Shown piece by piece: positions 1-7,531 of a stretch of DNA of 52,044 nucleotides; positions within the stretch are counted from its first letter, which is position 1, and each line of letters opens with the position of its first letter. Position numbers and translations under genes: made by a program. Location of the stretch: positions 1-52,044 of the forward strand of contig CAMDBU010000019.1 in NCBI GenBank assembly GCA_945889495.1, in the 5' to 3' direction. Origin of the DNA: Syntrophobacter sp. SbD2 (lineage in GTDB: Bacteria; Desulfobacterota; Binatia; UBA9968). The notes under the pieces were generated by a model. The model saw only the letters and a list, made by a program, of their open reading frames with translations, ran no database searches and was not told where the DNA came from.

Positions 1-801
1 CGTCCAGAAGTTGACGCAACGCGTGTGGGGATTCGCAATAACTCCAAAACTTTGCCGTTCGCACATGAAAACACGAAACCCGCGTGTTGCGCTCAAAAAT
101 TAGCAGGCCGGGTTCTAAAAAAACGGGGTTTTCTGTCAGGCACTAGCTACGCATTGCAATTGATCCCGGTGCGGTTCTTTACCGTGGCCGAAATGAAGCG
201 GCTGTTGACGCCATTTTTGCAGCCCGGCGCCGAGATCATCGACAATCCGCGCGGCAATTTCCTGATCGTCATGGACACGCCGCTCAATATTCAACGGTTG
301 ACCGAGATCGCCGACTTGATCGACGTTCAAGTGTTCGCCGGCACGCGCATGGAAATTTATCAGCCGCGCATCGCCAGTGCTGAAGAGCTGGCCCAAGAGA
401 TGACCAAAGTCATGCAATCGTTCTCGGCCTCCGCGGCGCAATCTGAAACCTTCGCCGCGCAGTTTATTCCGCTACCGCGAATCAACCAGCTCTTGGTGAT
501 TGCCCACAGCGAAGCCGCCTGGACCTACGCCAAGCGTTGGCTCGACCGTATCGATGTGGTTGCCGAAGGGCCGGGGCGTAAGATATTTATTTATCCGGTG
601 GAGAACGGTAAGGCGACGGAACTTGCGGATGTGCTAAGTCAAGCGCTGGGATTACCCGCTGCTGGTGGGCGAGGCAGTTCACAAACGTTACAAAGTCTCC
701 ATCGTTCTACTCCGGGAGGCAGCCAATCCGGAGGATTCGGTCAGTCGAGTGGTTCAGGACAATTTGGTTCAGGCAGTTCACAGCAGAGGCCTTTACAATG
801 A
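1..801 (+). CDS. gspD: Secretin N-domain protein (GspD N-terminal part), 5'-partial
   Basis: The frame is open from base 1, so the gene probably begins outside the window; a GTG at 25 is the first start codon inside it. From that GTG (258 residues), two complete secretin N-type subdomains are visible at about residues 43-101 (IIDNPRGNFLIVMDTP core) and 109-179 (PLPRINQLLVIAHS core). The first half of a third lies at 186-210 (KIFIYPVENGKATELADVL). A Gly/Ser/Gln-rich tail, 213-258, follows. In the GspD family these N domains form the periplasmic ring that receives substrate below the outer-membrane gate. The second half of the third subdomain lies in the next ORF, whose ATG overlaps this stop (ATGA at 798-801). 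Either the secretin is naturally encoded as two coupled polypeptides or a single gspD has been interrupted here. Family certain, integrity uncertain. Confidence 0.8.
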   Translation, partial: RPEVDATRVGIRNNSKTLPFAHENTKPACCAQKLAGRVLKKRGFLSGTSYALQLIPVRFFTVAEMKRLLTPFLQPGAEIIDNPRGNFLIVMDTPLNIQRLTEIADLIDVQVFAGTRMEIYQPRIASAEELAQEMTKVMQSFSASAAQSETFAAQFIPLPRINQLLVIAHSEAAWTYAKRWLDRIDVVAEGPGRKIFIYPVENGKATELADVLSQALGLPAAGGRGSSQTLQSLHRSTPGGSQSGGFGQSSGSGQFGSGSSQQRPLQ

Positions 802-2321
802 AAAAAATTACCGCGAAAATTCTAATCATCGCCTTGGTGCTCTTTTCTGGTACGCCGATTCATAATCGCCCAGTGGCGTTTGCGGCTGCGGCTGCACCAG
901 GTCAGGTTCCAACCCCGGTGCCGGCAACGCCGCAGCTTACCGCTCCTCCACCAGGAGCAGGTGTGCCAAGACCCGTGGGCCAAGCCCAACCGGGTCAGCA
1001 GCAGCAGGAACAGTTGCGTATTGTCGCTGATCCCGCGACCAACTCGCTGATTATTTACGGCACCACTCAGGAGTATCAGAACGTCAAGAGTATTTTGCGG
1101 GAGCTCGATGCGGTGCCTCGACAAGTGTTGCTGGAGGTTATGGTTGCGGAAGTAACATTGTCGGATACACAATCACTCGGGGTTGATTACCAAATACTGG
1201 GTCGGAATGCGCAATCGATATTTGGTCAAAAGTTTGGCTCAGCAGGTGCGATCAGAACGCTCGGCGATTTGTTTCCTACCAACAACACTTACGGCGGCGG
1301 TGTCAGCGGGGTTTTTGGCGGCAAGGATATTAAAGCTTTCGTTAACGCGCTTCAGTCGGACGCACGATTTAGAGTGCTTTCGACTCCGTCAATTTTGGCT
1401 ACGGACAACAAGCCCGCGCGCATTCAAGTTGGCACGGAGGAACCAATTGCCACTGGAACACTGAGCGCCGTAACTGGCGGAGTGACTCCCTCCAGTAGTA
1501 CGACAATTCAGTACCGCAACACGGGTCGGATCGTTACCATTATTCCACAGGTGAACTCGCAAGGTTTGGTCAATCTGCAGATTCTTGCGGAAGTAAGCCA
1601 AAGACGGGAAAAGAACGTGGATGTAGGGCAGGATAGTTTCCCAGCCTTTGATAGCCGTCAGGCTGAAACCACAGCAGTAGTGCAGGACGGTGACACCTTG
1701 GTGATCGGTGGTATCATTACCGACAGCAAGAATCAGACGAGGTCTGGTGTTCCCTATCTCATGGACATCCCCGTCGTTGGCCGGTTCTTCCGCACCACTA
1801 CAGACACCACCGAGCGTACCGAGTTGATTATGATGATCACGCCGCGCGTGATTCGTAATCGCGATGACACTAGAGTGGTTACTGCCGATTTCAAAGCTGG
1901 CCTTGAAAAGGTGAGGGCGGAACTTGAACGCGCAGCCCACGATCGCGCCAAACTACTTCCACCGCGACCGCTGCCGCCATTGCCGGATCCAAATAAATAT
2001 TATCAATACGATCAACAGCAGCCGGTGCCATCCACTCCGACGCCCGGGCCGCGTGCTTCGTTGCCGCCGGTGGCTGGCCACATTTTGATGTTCTCAAACG
2101 ATCCCCTGACGGGGCGGATGATGCCGCCGATGGCCGTGCCGCAGGAGTCCGCCGATAGCGATCACGCAACTTCCACATGTGCCACAGCAGCCTGCGGCAG
2201 CGCTACCTGTACCCCAGGCGAACCTACCACAACCGATTCAAATCGCGGCGCCGCCAGCGCCGGTATTGCCCGCGCCCTACCTCCTTTCGTTTTCGTCCGT
2301 AGCGCCGGTGCCTGCGCCTAA
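798..2321 (+). CDS. gspD: Secretin pore domain protein (GspD C-terminal part) with its own signal peptide
   Basis: The start is well supported: AGAGG at 785-789 lies 8 nt before the ATG, and the N-terminus is a textbook signal peptide (MKK, then a hydrophobic ILIIALVLF core, AFA-AA cleavage region near residue 29). A Pro/Gln-rich linker (31-70) precedes the second half of a secretin N domain (73-104, IVADPATNSLIIYGT). The secretin barrel domain runs from about 176 to 352 and includes the signature VPYLMDIPVVGRFF at 318-331. It would form the outer-membrane multimeric channel of a type II secretion or type IV pilus-like machine. The last ~55 residues (Cys/Thr-rich) look like out-of-frame translation: the neighbouring frame carries a Pro-rich linker leading into a SPOR domain, so the true C-terminus probably shifts frame between 2122 and 2179. 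Confidence 0.8.
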   Translation: MKKITAKILIIALVLFSGTPIHNRPVAFAAAAAPGQVPTPVPATPQLTAPPPGAGVPRPVGQAQPGQQQQEQLRIVADPATNSLIIYGTTQEYQNVKSILRELDAVPRQVLLEVMVAEVTLSDTQSLGVDYQILGRNAQSIFGQKFGSAGAIRTLGDLFPTNNTYGGGVSGVFGGKDIKAFVNALQSDARFRVLSTPSILATDNKPARIQVGTEEPIATGTLSAVTGGVTPSSSTTIQYRNTGRIVTIIPQVNSQGLVNLQILAEVSQRREKNVDVGQDSFPAFDSRQAETTAVVQDGDTLVIGGIITDSKNQTRSGVPYLMDIPVVGRFFRTTTDTTERTELIMMITPRVIRNRDDTRVVTADFKAGLEKVRAELERAAHDRAKLLPPRPLPPLPDPNKYYQYDQQQPVPSTPTPGPRASLPPVAGHILMFSNDPLTGRMMPPMAVPQESADSDHATSTCATAACGSATCTPGEPTTTDSNRGAASAGIARALPPFVFVRSAGACA

Positions 2322-2610
2322 AGTACCGGTTGCGCCAGTCATGCCAGTGCAGAATCAGAAACCGGCCGATGGCAAACGCACCTGGACTGTGCAAGTGGCC
2401 GCGGTCGCTGAAAAGAACGCGGCAGAATCGCTGGCGGAAAAACTCCGCAAGCTAGGCTACGACGCTTACGTGAGATTTACCAAGGGCGACAATAAGAGCT
2501 GGCACCGGGTGCGCGTCGGCCAACTGGAGAACCAGAAAGCCGCCGCCGACTTGCGCAGCATCTTGAGCGCCAAGAAAGAGCATCGGGACGCCTATATCGC
2601 GGTCTATTAG
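2122..2610 (+). CDS. SPOR-domain region, probably the frameshifted C-terminus of the secretin
   Basis: The frame is open from 2122 (last upstream in-frame stop is TGA 2119-2121) to the stop at 2610; the first start codon is GTG 2179. From that GTG, a Pro/Ala/Val-rich linker (about 60 residues) is followed by a SPOR domain, about residues 68-143 (TWTVQVAAVAEKNAAESLAEKL, then WHRVRVGQ). SPOR domains bind denuded glycan strands of peptidoglycan. As a stand-alone product it has no signal peptide and would stay in the cytoplasm, where the domain has no ligand. It overlaps the preceding ORF by over 140 bp, and both sides are Pro-rich. I infer one secretin-SPOR polypeptide broken by a one-base shift (real or an assembly error). 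A programmed shift is possible but no slippery heptamer stands out. Confidence 0.65.
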   Translation, partial: CRRWPCRRSPPIAITQLPHVPQQPAAALPVPQANLPQPIQIAAPPAPVLPAPYLLSFSSVAPVPAPKVPVAPVMPVQNQKPADGKRTWTVQVAAVAEKNAAESLAEKLRKLGYDAYVRFTKGDNKSWHRVRVGQLENQKAAADLRSILSAKKEHRDAYIAVY

Positions 2611-2630
2611 ATTCTAAGTTTTTTTGAATC

Positions 2631-2671
2631 GCCGCCCCGTGAAGGTAACTTCATGTGGGCGGCTTTTTTTT
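2631..2671 (+). terminator. Intrinsic terminator after the secretin locus
   Basis: GCCGCCC CGTGAAG pairs with CTTCATG GGGCGGC across a GTAA tetraloop (one bulged T at 2656, one G-T pair), followed directly by eight T residues (2664-2671). It is the strongest terminator in the window and separates the secretin locus from the molybdenum-hydroxylase accessory genes. It also covers an ATG at 2653 that opens the next reading frame, which argues that the real start of that gene lies downstream at 2716. Confidence 0.93.
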
Positions 2672-2715
2672 GTTCGCGCTCTGGTGCTGGTTATGATTTA
2701 GCTAAGTCATCGACC

Positions 2716-3537
2716 ATGGCTCAACCAAGTTTGAATCTATCGGTATTGCTGCGCGGCGGCGGCGAGATGGCGAGCGGTATCGCGCACCGCTTGCACCAGT
2801 GCCATCTGCCGGTGCTGATCTGCGAGATCGCGGCGCCAACCACGGTGCGGCGGACGGTTTCCTTCGCCGATGCGGCGTTCACCGGCCGGCAGGTGATTGA
2901 AGGTGTCGAAGCGGTTAAGATTGCCTCGGTGGGCGAGGTTCATGGTGTCTGGAGCCGCGGCGCAATTCCGCTGCTTGTCGATCCCGACGCTGGGCTCGGT
3001 AAAACGCTCAAGCTGGTGGTACTGGTTGACGCGATCATCGCCAAGCGCGATAGCACGACCCAGCTGACCGATGCGCCGCTAGTGATCGGCGTCGGGCCGG
3101 GATTCATCGCCGGTCAAAACGTCCACGCGGTGGTCGAGAGCAATCGTGGCTATCATCTTGGCCGGGTGATCTGGCAGGGCGGCGCCGAGCCCGATACCGG
3201 CGTGCCGGCGCCAGTGGCCGGTCACACTGAAGCGCGGGTCTTTCGCGCGCCGCGGGATGGGCGATTTACCGCACAGCGGCGCATCGGCGATTGGGTTGTC
3301 GCGGGCGAAATTATTGGCGAAGTTGCCGGAGTGGCGGTGTATTCGGCGATCGCTGGACTGGTTCGCGGCATGCTCCATGATGGGGTTCAATGCCAGGCGG
3401 GCATGAAGCTTGGCGACGTTGATCCAAGGGGTGAAAGAGAGTATGTTGACTCGATTTCCGACAAGGCTAGGGCCATTGGCGGAGGGGTTCTGGAGGCGAT
3501 ACTACACGCATACCCAAGCCTGAAAATTCCCGCCTGA
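2716..3537 (+). CDS. yqeB: EF2563/YqeB-family selenium-dependent molybdenum hydroxylase accessory protein
   Basis: The 273-residue protein carries the family's opening VLLRGGGEMASGIAHRL, followed by VLICEIAAPTTVRRTVSF and VIGVGPGFIAGQNVHAVVES. It also shows GAEPDTGVPAPVAGHTEARV and a glycine-rich end (AIGGGVLEAIL). The family co-occurs with selenium-dependent or related molybdenum hydroxylases and is thought to act in cofactor or enzyme maturation; its reaction is unknown. I chose ATG 2716 because the in-frame ATG at 2653 sits inside the preceding terminator. The context agrees: CoxD-, CoxE- and XdhC-type maturation proteins follow on the same strand. No structural hydroxylase or selenophosphate gene is seen in the window, so the client enzyme must be elsewhere. 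Confidence 0.85.
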   Translation: MAQPSLNLSVLLRGGGEMASGIAHRLHQCHLPVLICEIAAPTTVRRTVSFADAAFTGRQVIEGVEAVKIASVGEVHGVWSRGAIPLLVDPDAGLGKTLKLVVLVDAIIAKRDSTTQLTDAPLVIGVGPGFIAGQNVHAVVESNRGYHLGRVIWQGGAEPDTGVPAPVAGHTEARVFRAPRDGRFTAQRRIGDWVVAGEIIGEVAGVAVYSAIAGLVRGMLHDGVQCQAGMKLGDVDPRGEREYVDSISDKARAIGGGVLEAILHAYPSLKIPA

Positions 3538-3577
3538 CTGGTGCCGCAAATTTTAACGACAAAGGAAAAAATCTAGC

Positions 3578-4498
3578 GTGGATCCTAAACAGCTGACCAT
3601 CGAGAAAGTACAAGAAATTCTTCTCACCGAAAAGTATGTCTGCGACCGCCAACTGGCGACGGTAGTCTATTTATCGTTGGTGATGGGTAAACCGCTTCTT
3701 CTTGAAGGCGAAGCCGGCGTCGGCAAGACCGAGATCGCCAAGGTGCTGTCTAAAGTACTCGGCGCCCGGCTGATCCGCTTGCAGTGCTACGAAGGGCTCG
3801 ACGCCAGCACCGCGCTCTACGAGTGGAACTATCCCAAGCAGATGCTCCACATCAAGCTCGAAGAGATCGAGCATGGCGACAAGAAAAAGGTTGAGACCGA
3901 GATCTTCACCCAGGATTACCTGGTCAAACGGCCGCTGCTCGACGCGATCCAAAGCGACGACGTCAATCCTCCGGTGCTGCTGATCGACGAGATCGACCGC
4001 GCCGACATGGAGTTCGAGGCGTTTCTGCTCGAAGTCTTGTCCGATTTTCAGATCACCATTCCCGAGTTGGGCACGGTGACCGCTAAGCATCGGCCCTATG
4101 TGTTTCTTACCTCTAACCGAACCCGGGAAATTCACGACGCCTTGAAACGGCGCTGTCTGTATCACTGGATCGAGTACCCGACCTTCGACAAGGAATACGA
4201 GATCATCACCACCAAGTTCCCCGAAGTGGAGACCAAGATGGCGCAGCAAATCTGCGCCTTCATGCAAAAGGTCCGCGAGATGAATTTCTACAAGCGCCCG
4301 GGCGTCGCCGAAACTTTGGACTGGGCCTCGGCGCTGATCGCGCTCAACCGTAAGCAGCTGGACGACAAGTCGGTGATCGAGACCATGGGCTGCGTGTTCA
4401 AGTACCGCGAAGATTTAACCCACCTGCGCGAGCAGGTGGAAAACCGCCAGTTCAGCCTCGACCAATTGCTGCGCACTTCGCCGGAGCTGGTGAGCTAG
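3578..4498 (+). CDS. coxD: MoxR-type AAA ATPase, CoxD-like
   Basis: 306 residues with a Walker A GEAGVGKTE at 44-52 and Walker B LLIDEIDRAD at about 134-143. A sensor-1 region (VFLTSNRTREIHDALKRRC) follows and includes the arginine finger area. The protein matches the MoxR class found in aerobic CO dehydrogenase clusters (CoxD), where the ATPase works with the VWA protein CoxE as a chaperone that completes the sulfurated Cu/Mo or Mo active site. The gene lies 6 bp upstream of the CoxE-like gene, the usual CoxDE pairing. ATG 3578 follows AAGGAAAAA at 3561-3569. The role as a metallo-chaperone is inferred from family and context; the client may be any xanthine-oxidase-family enzyme. Confidence 0.88.
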   Translation: MDPKQLTIEKVQEILLTEKYVCDRQLATVVYLSLVMGKPLLLEGEAGVGKTEIAKVLSKVLGARLIRLQCYEGLDASTALYEWNYPKQMLHIKLEEIEHGDKKKVETEIFTQDYLVKRPLLDAIQSDDVNPPVLLIDEIDRADMEFEAFLLEVLSDFQITIPELGTVTAKHRPYVFLTSNRTREIHDALKRRCLYHWIEYPTFDKEYEIITTKFPEVETKMAQQICAFMQKVREMNFYKRPGVAETLDWASALIALNRKQLDDKSVIETMGCVFKYREDLTHLREQVENRQFSLDQLLRTSPELVS

Positions 4499-4504
4499 AG
4501 TCCG

Positions 4505-5719
4505 ATGGATATCACGCCGGAAACCGTCGCCGAAGCGGTCAACAAAGTTGCGTCGGTGCGCGGCAAGGGCACCTTGCCGAACATGATGGCGTTCGGCCGC
4601 GCCTTGAAGCATCTCGGCGTCAAGGTGAGCTTGAGCCAGCTGATCGACGCGTCGCGTTCGGCCGATCTGGTCGACATTGCCGAGCGCGGCGATTTCCGCG
4701 CGCTGCTCCGCGCCAATCTGATTTCCCAGAAAGAAGACTTCGCGGTCTTCGACATGCTGTTCGATTGTTTCTGGCGCGAGCAGAGCTACGAGCGCGTGCC
4801 GATGGAGACCATGGACATCCAGGGCACGCCCACCGAGTCCAACGCGCCGGAAGGCGGCGACGAAGAAGGCGGCGTCGAAGAGGCGGCTTCGGAAGCGATC
4901 GCCAACGAAAATCTGCCGCTGGAAAATCTCGACGAGTTCGCGGTGCCGACCTATAGCGCCCAGGAGCTGATGAACCGCAAGGACTTCAGCGAGATGGGCA
5001 CCGAAGAGAGCCGCGCCATCGCCCGGGCGATTCTCCTCATCGCCACCAAGATCGCCACGCAGATCAGCCGGCGCAAAAAAATCGGCCGCAAGGGGCCGGT
5101 GATCGATCCGCGCGCGACCATGCGCCGGAGCATGAAATTCGGCGGCGAAGTGATCGAGATGTCGCACCGCAAACGGCGCATCAAGAAGACCAAAGTGGTT
5201 TTGCTTTGCGATGTCAGCGGCTCGATGGATTGCTACAGCCGGTTTCTGATTCAGTTCATGTACGGCTTGCAAAACGAGCTGTGGGGCGTGGAGACTTTCG
5301 TTTTCAGCACGTCGCTCAGCCGGATCACCCATCTGATCCGCACGAAAAATATTATCGATGCTTTGGACAAGATTTCCGGCACCATCCTGGGCTGGTCCGG
5401 CGGCACCAACATCGGCCGCTCGCTGCATACGTTTAACCGCAACTTCGCGCCGAGCATGGTGACCCACCGAACGGTAGTGGTGATCATCAGCGACGGTTGG
5501 GACCGCGGCGATGTCACGCTGTTGGAAAAGGAAATGCAGGACATCAAGCGGCGCGCCAAGAAAATCATCTGGCTCAATCCGTTATTGGCCAGTGAGAACT
5601 ACGAACCGCTGTGCAAAGGCATGCAGGCGGCGCTGCCGTACTTGGACATGTTTTTGTCGGTGCATAACGTCAATAGTTTGGTGGCGTTGGGGCGCACCCT
5701 TGAGAAAATGGTAGCGTGA
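4505..5719 (+). CDS. coxE: VWA-domain protein, CoxE-like
   Basis: 404 residues. An N-terminal helical region is followed by an acidic Glu/Gly-rich linker (about residues 115-137) and a basic stretch (RRKKIGRKG). A C-terminal VWA domain follows, with MIDAS motif DVSGSM at about 236, SGGTNIG at about 298 and ISDGWDRGD at about 328. All metal-ligating positions of a functional MIDAS appear intact. CoxE-type proteins bind the CoxD AAA ring and recruit the apo-hydroxylase. The gene directly follows coxD (6 bp gap) and so is very likely co-translated with it. It precedes two XdhC-family genes after an 88-bp gap that holds a heptamer array. Confidence 0.88.
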   Translation: MDITPETVAEAVNKVASVRGKGTLPNMMAFGRALKHLGVKVSLSQLIDASRSADLVDIAERGDFRALLRANLISQKEDFAVFDMLFDCFWREQSYERVPMETMDIQGTPTESNAPEGGDEEGGVEEAASEAIANENLPLENLDEFAVPTYSAQELMNRKDFSEMGTEESRAIARAILLIATKIATQISRRKKIGRKGPVIDPRATMRRSMKFGGEVIEMSHRKRRIKKTKVVLLCDVSGSMDCYSRFLIQFMYGLQNELWGVETFVFSTSLSRITHLIRTKNIIDALDKISGTILGWSGGTNIGRSLHTFNRNFAPSMVTHRTVVVIISDGWDRGDVTLLEKEMQDIKRRAKKIIWLNPLLASENYEPLCKGMQAALPYLDMFLSVHNVNSLVALGRTLEKMVA

Positions 5720-5728
5720 TTAATAATT

Positions 5729-5756
5729 GATAATGGATAATTGATAATGGATAATG
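5729..5756. repeat. Four-unit heptamer array (GATAATK)
   Basis: Four consecutive 7-mers, GATAATG GATAATT GATAATG GATAATG, fill 28 bp between coxE and the first xdhC gene. An inverted unit CATTATC lies at 5783-5789 and another GATAATT at 5790-5796, giving a potential stem around a GC-richer core. The same heptamer word recurs at 50088-50174. The AT-rich array contrasts sharply with the surrounding coding DNA. Confidence 0.85.
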
Positions 5757-5807
5757 TTTCGGAAGTCATGCTGATTTCGCGCCATTATCGATAATTGGGA
5801 GGTTCCT

Positions 5808-6206
5808 ATGGCTGGACCGGGTGCTTGTTATACCGATGCGGATTTAGAGGCGAGCAAGAAAAAAGATTCGATCTATCATCAGGTGAGCGAGTTTCTTGCC
5901 AAGGGTGAGACCGTGGCGGTGGCGACCATCGTTTCGGCCAAGGGTTCGACGCCGCGCGAAGTCGGCGCCAAGATGGTGGTGACCGCCTGGGGCGAGATAT
6001 TGGGCACCATCGGCGGCGGCTGCGGCGAGGCGGACGTCAAACGCGAAGCCATCGAAGTGATCCGCACGCGCAAGCCGCGCACCGTGCGGGTCGATTTGTT
6101 GGACGACATCTCTTCGGACAGCCCGGCGGTGTGTGGCGGTATCATGAACGTGTTCATCGATCCCTGGTGGCAGGAGCGCGATCGGGAGGCAGTAAGCGCC
6201 AAATGA
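5808..6206 (+). CDS. XdhC/CoxI-family protein, N-terminal domain only
   Basis: 132 residues containing the XdhC_CoxI domain: ATIVSAKGSTPREVGAKMVV, IGGGCGEADV and the C-terminal PAVCGGIMNVFIDPW. In XdhC of purple bacteria this family binds molybdenum cofactor and hands the sulfurated form to xanthine dehydrogenase. The Rossmann-like second half of a full XdhC is absent here but present in the next gene, whose ATG overlaps this stop (ATGA, 6203-6206). ATG 5808 has GGGAGG at 5797-5802 as ribosome binding site. A two-gene arrangement of short and long XdhC-family proteins occurs in Mo-hydroxylase clusters (CoxF/CoxI type), so this is probably not a broken gene. Confidence 0.85.
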   Translation: MAGPGACYTDADLEASKKKDSIYHQVSEFLAKGETVAVATIVSAKGSTPREVGAKMVVTAWGEILGTIGGGCGEADVKREAIEVIRTRKPRTVRVDLLDDISSDSPAVCGGIMNVFIDPWWQERDREAVSAK

Positions 6207-6973
6207 GTTCGCTGTCCGAAGAATTAGTCAAAATCGCCGAGCAGGGCGAGGCGGCGGTGTTGGTCACCATCGTCGAAGTCAGCGGCGGGGCCATCGAGCC
6301 CGGCGCCAAATGTCTGATCCGCGACGGCCAGGCCCAGGTCGATACCATCGGTGACGCCAAAGTTGTGGCTGCCCTGGTGGGCGAGAGCGAGCGCCACGCC
6401 AAGGCGGAAAAATCTCAACTGGTGTCGCTAACCATTCCTGACAGCGCGATCAAGCTCGAAGCGTTTTTCGAAGTCATGCCGGCGCCGCCCAAGTTGATCG
6501 TTGTCGGCGCCGGCCATATCGCCGTGCCGCTGGTGAAGATTGCCAAGGTGATGGATTTTCACGTCACGGTGATCGACGACCGTTTGCTCTACGCCAACCG
6601 CGAGCGCTTTCCCGACGCCGACGAGGTGTTGACCGGCGACATGGCGCAGATGCTCAAGGAAATGAACATCACGTCGTCTTGCTACATTGTTCTGATCACT
6701 CGCGGCCACGCCTACGACGAGCCTTGTTTGCGCAATATAATGCACAGCAAAGCCAAGTACATCGGCATGATCGGCAGCCGGCGGCGCATCAAGGCGTGTT
6801 TCCAGCGCTTCCGCGACGAAGAAAAAGTCACCGAGGAGGCGATCGAAAGAATCTACGCCCCCATCGGCCTCGACATCGCCACGGAAACACCGGCGGAAAT
6901 CGCGCTATCGATCTTGGGCGAGGTGATCAAAATTCGCCGCGGCGGCAAGGCGGCATCTTTGTCGGGGCACTAG
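6203..6973 (+). CDS. XdhC-family protein with Rossmann domain (CoxF-like)
   Basis: 256 residues from ATG 6203, coupled by a 4-bp overlap to the previous gene; GGGAGG at 6184-6189 may serve both. A degenerate XdhC_CoxI region occupies about residues 1-85 (VEVSGGAIEPGAKC replaces the usual S-P-x-G-A core). The XdhC Rossmann domain follows (LIVVGAGHIAVPLVKIAK, VIDDRLLYANRERFPDAD, TRGHAYDEPCL, YIGMIGSRRR, IGLDIATETPAEIALSILGEV). The protein probably binds a nucleotide or cofactor and completes Mo-cofactor insertion with the short partner upstream. An open frame reaches 6131, but ATG 6203 is the only start with coupling and family fit. Confidence 0.88.
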   Translation: MSSLSEELVKIAEQGEAAVLVTIVEVSGGAIEPGAKCLIRDGQAQVDTIGDAKVVAALVGESERHAKAEKSQLVSLTIPDSAIKLEAFFEVMPAPPKLIVVGAGHIAVPLVKIAKVMDFHVTVIDDRLLYANRERFPDADEVLTGDMAQMLKEMNITSSCYIVLITRGHAYDEPCLRNIMHSKAKYIGMIGSRRRIKACFQRFRDEEKVTEEAIERIYAPIGLDIATETPAEIALSILGEVIKIRRGGKAASLSGH

Positions 6974-7007
6974 TTAGTGGGTCGTTCCGGTAGGCTGAGA
7001 AGATGAT

Positions 7008-7073
7008 TTAACCACGAAAGACACGAAGGGTTCGGATAAGTTAATTTCCGACATTGGTGCTTTTCGTGGTTAA
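7008..7073. repeat. Small palindromic element with nonamer core
   Basis: Twelve-base perfect inverted repeats, TTAACCACGAAA (7008-7019) and TTTCGTGGTTAA (7062-7073), bracket 42 bp. Next to the left arm the sequence has period 9: CACGAAAGA CACGAAGGG (7013-7030). It lies between the XdhC gene and the riboflavin kinase gene. It could fold as a hairpin in the transcript but has no T-tract, so I call it an intergenic repeat rather than a terminator. Confidence 0.75.
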
Positions 7074-7123
7074 TCGATTCCTGGACTTGGCAGATTGTCC
7101 CGGCAAAAACTTGGGAACCAACG

Positions 7124-7531
7124 ATGGAACGGTTGACTGGCGTGATATTCTCCGACTTGGGCCAAGCGTCGTCGTTCATGGCGCTCGATTGGGTGCGGGA
7201 TTTGTTGAACCGGCGTTTGGGCTATCATCCGTTTCCGGCGACGCTGAATATCCGGCCCGCGGGCGCCGAAGATGCGCGGGTTTGGCGCCTGGTGCGGACT
7301 GAACATGCCGGCACGCCATTGACCACGGCGGCGGACGGTCATTGCGGCGCGAAGTTGTATCGCGTGGCGATCCGCGGCGCGGCTGATGGGGTAACAGTCG
7401 ACGGCGCGGTCCTGGTGCCCGAAGTGGATGATTATCCAAAGGATAAAATTGAAATCGTCGCGCCGGTGCGTTTGAAGGATTACTTCCAGGTTAACGACGG
7501 CGATCAACTTACTGTGGAGTTTCTCAGTTGA
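7124..7531 (+). CDS. ribK: CTP-dependent riboflavin kinase, archaeal RibK type (DUF120)
   Basis: 135 residues, the length of the archaeal enzyme, with the diagnostic LGYHPFPATLNIRP motif (about residues 32-45), HCGAKLYRVAI, and the ending FQVNDGDQLTVEFL. The archaeal RibK family phosphorylates riboflavin to FMN with CTP instead of ATP. In bacteria the usual enzyme is the unrelated RibF, so this is an atypical gene. Its stop overlaps the start of the UbiX gene, an FMN user (TTGA at 7528-7531), which strongly suggests that FMN is made for the neighbouring enzyme. Family assignment rests on motif and length; the nucleotide preference is inferred. Confidence 0.82.
   Translation: MERLTGVIFSDLGQASSFMALDWVRDLLNRRLGYHPFPATLNIRPAGAEDARVWRLVRTEHAGTPLTTAADGHCGAKLYRVAIRGAADGVTVDGAVLVPEVDDYPKDKIEIVAPVRLKDYFQVNDGDQLTVEFLS

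Noticed and set aside
2653-2715. Upstream ATG for yqeB
   Set aside because: It sits inside the terminator stem and T-tract, and the extra residues (WAAFFCSRSG) are not part of the family.
4415-5467. Long minus-strand open frame opposite coxE
   Set aside because: Exact antisense of a strongly supported VWA gene; composition His/Ala/Arg-rich as expected from reverse complement of GC-rich codons; no family motif.
5729-5796. Heptamer arrays as a CRISPR array
   Set aside because: Units of 7 bp without spacers; no cas gene in the window.
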